This document shows positions 62,648-64,000 of a stretch of 64,000 nucleotides of DNA, in pieces (within the stretch, counting starts at the first letter, position 1; every line of letters starts with the position of its first letter). Source of the stretch: Halovenus carboxidivorans (GTDB lineage: Archaea; Halobacteriota; Halobacteria; Halobacteriales; Haloarculaceae); contig NZ_WUUT01000006.1 in the NCBI RefSeq assembly GCF_009831575.1, positions 62,001-126,000 on the forward strand. The letters run 5' to 3'. A program made the position numbers and the translations under genes. Under the pieces are notes generated by a model, which saw only the letters and a list, made by a program, of their open reading frames with translations, did no database searches and was not told where the DNA came from.

Positions 62648-64000
62648 GCCGTGATCTCCCGGACGGCGACGACAGCGCGTCGGGGGACGACTGGCGGACG
62701 GACGGCGCGGACGCTGACGAGGGACAACTCACCCTCCGTCTGGAAGAGATCGACCGCATCTTCTCCATCGTCGAGCAACTGCTCCGCGGCGACAGACTCG
62801 ACCGCGAGCAGACCAACCGACTGATCGAACTCTTCGAGCGGGCGGTTGCCAATCCGGTCCAGACCGACCCGGAGACGATCGCGGAACTCGTCTCGATGGT
62901 CGAGGAACTGATCGTCCGCCCGGACGACCTCGAAGACGCGACCGTCGAGCGCCTGCTGGCGGTCTTCGAGCAGGCGCTCGCCGGGACCGGAACTGACCGC
63001 GACCGAAGCGACGACATCCTCTCGGTCGTCGAGGCGGCGCTCCGCGATCCGGCGACGATCGACCCGGACGACATCGAGCGGTTTCGGACCGCTCTCACGG
63101 AGACGGTCACCGAGATGACCGATCCGTTCGACGGGCCACTCGGACAACTGTTCGGGATCGACGACGAGGAGCTCGATCTGGAGGCCGTCGACGACAGCGA
63201 GTTCGAGTCAGTTCGGTTGGCCCGCCTGGGTGCCGCGATGACACAGCGCGCGACCGGCTACTCGCTCGAATCCGGACTCCGGACCGGGACGCGGATGGGA
63301 TACGCCGCGTTGAACGCTCGCTCTCCCGCGGAGCTTCTGACCGAGATCCGTGCGATCACGCTCGACGAGCTCCAGCGCTCGGGAGTCGACATCGGCGAAC
63401 GCCGCTCGGAGTGGCTCGCGGCACACGAGGACGCCGTCGACGAACGCCCGGTGACGGCGGATCAACTCCGGAGGCGAGGCGAACGCCTCCTCTCGAAATC
63501 CGCCGACGTCGGCCGCGACGAGGCTTTTCACCCCTCGTACCCGTCGATTCTCGACGACCTGGCCGGCGACGAAGCCCGCATTCTCCGCCTGCTGGCCACC
63601 GACGGGATGCAGGCCTCCCTCGACGTGTACGACAGACAGTACATCCCGTTCAAGGCCCACCTGATCGCTCGTAACCTCTCGATGGTCGGGACCGACGCCG
63701 GCTGTCGCCACCCCGAACGCACACCCATCTACCTCCAGAATCTCCACCGCCTCGGTCTCGTTCGATTCAGTGACGAACCGGTCGAGAACCTCAAGCGCTA
63801 CCAGGTCCTCGACGCACAGCCACACATCGAAGCCGCAATCGAGACGGCGAACCGCCCGAGGACGGTCTACGGAAGTATCCAGCTCACAGAACTCGGAATC
63901 GACTTCTGTGAGAACTGTCTCCCCGTCACCGTCGATCACTCCCGACAGCGCCGCCGGTTTCGCACGGACTCTGCCCCCGATGACACGGCCGATACCCCGA
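62644..64000 (+). CDS. DUF4393 (Abi-alpha-like) protein, truncated at window end
   Basis: The frame is open from the ATG at 62644 to the last base (452 codons; the stop is outside). Residues 1-190 are acidic and helical. The part from about residue 295 resembles DUF4393 (Pfam family also called Abi-alpha): LDDLAGDEARILRLLATDG, YLQNLHRLGLVRFSD and IQLTELGIDFCENC. Some members are linked with phage resistance. Coupled to DUF445 by a four-base overlap, so the two probably work together. Confidence 0.72.
   Translation, partial: MSRDLPDGDDSASGDDWRTDGADADEGQLTLRLEEIDRIFSIVEQLLRGDRLDREQTNRLIELFERAVANPVQTDPETIAELVSMVEELIVRPDDLEDATVERLLAVFEQALAGTGTDRDRSDDILSVVEAALRDPATIDPDDIERFRTALTETVTEMTDPFDGPLGQLFGIDDEELDLEAVDDSEFESVRLARLGAAMTQRATGYSLESGLRTGTRMGYAALNARSPAELLTEIRAITLDELQRSGVDIGERRSEWLAAHEDAVDERPVTADQLRRRGERLLSKSADVGRDEAFHPSYPSILDDLAGDEARILRLLATDGMQASLDVYDRQYIPFKAHLIARNLSMVGTDAGCRHPERTPIYLQNLHRLGLVRFSDEPVENLKRYQVLDAQPHIEAAIETANRPRTVYGSIQLTELGIDFCENCLPVTVDHSRQRRRFRTDSAPDDTADTP

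Overview
The window is chromosomal DNA from an extremely halophilic archaeon (class Halobacteria). The evidence is G+C-rich coding with strongly acidic predicted proteins, archaeal-type ribosomal proteins S24e, S27ae and L40e, the ribosome-recycling ATPase ABCE1/Rli1, the termination nuclease aCPSF1, a HalX response regulator, an archaemetzincin, and many genes with a TATA-like box 22-33 nt before the start codon (leaderless transcripts). Genus cannot be fixed from this sequence alone. No insertion sequence, CRISPR array, rRNA or replication origin was seen. One tRNA gene, tRNA-Arg(CCT), is present.

Layout. 1-5.5 kb: two ribosomal protein genes, then a leftward group (UPF0146 protein, HAD phosphatase, secreted CARDB-type protein, ABC ATPase and MacB/FtsX-like permease). 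5.5-24.5 kb: housekeeping genes (archaemetzincin, acyl-CoA ligase, Rli1 with an EMC6-like protein, PIN/KH ATPase, DUF99, L40e, HemB, 2Fe-2S ferredoxin, presenilin-like protease) mixed with small regulators and membrane proteins. 24.5-37.2 kb: a molybdenum-enzyme region. Two leftward genes, a MocA-type nucleotidyltransferase and a MoeA, precede a nine-gene rightward operon for an aerobic (form I) carbon monoxide dehydrogenase: coxG, coxM, coxS, coxL, an XdhC-YHS fusion, coxD, coxE, a DUF364-like protein and an XdhC/CoxF protein. 37.2-54 kb: PepF, an alcohol dehydrogenase, aCPSF1, a LOV-domain histidine kinase, a second acyl-CoA ligase, a Tat-exported halolysin-like protease, tRNA-Arg with duplicated 3' segments, HisC, AK6-like kinase, a CDP-alcohol phosphotransferase, RNase H and a HalX regulator. 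54-64 kb: ThrRS with a structured leader, PAP2 phosphatase, an unusual HMG-CoA reductase with an extra N-terminal domain, a coiled-coil protein, and a DUF445/DUF4393 pair that runs off the window.

The strongest biology is the CO dehydrogenase locus. CoxL carries the form I active-site loop AYRCSFR, so the enzyme should be a true Mo-Cu CO dehydrogenase. The operon also contains two proteins not part of the classic set: an XdhC homologue fused through a histidine-rich linker to a YHS metal-binding domain, and a DUF364-like (heavy-metal chelation) protein. Together with a Cys-rich tail on CoxS, these suggest a haloarchaeal route for copper and sulfur insertion. Other points of note are a three-way-junction leader at thrS, a duplicated tRNA-Arg 3' end, an inverted repeat flanking the halolysin promoter, and nine of fifteen convergent gene pairs whose stop codons touch, overlap or lie within 3 nt.
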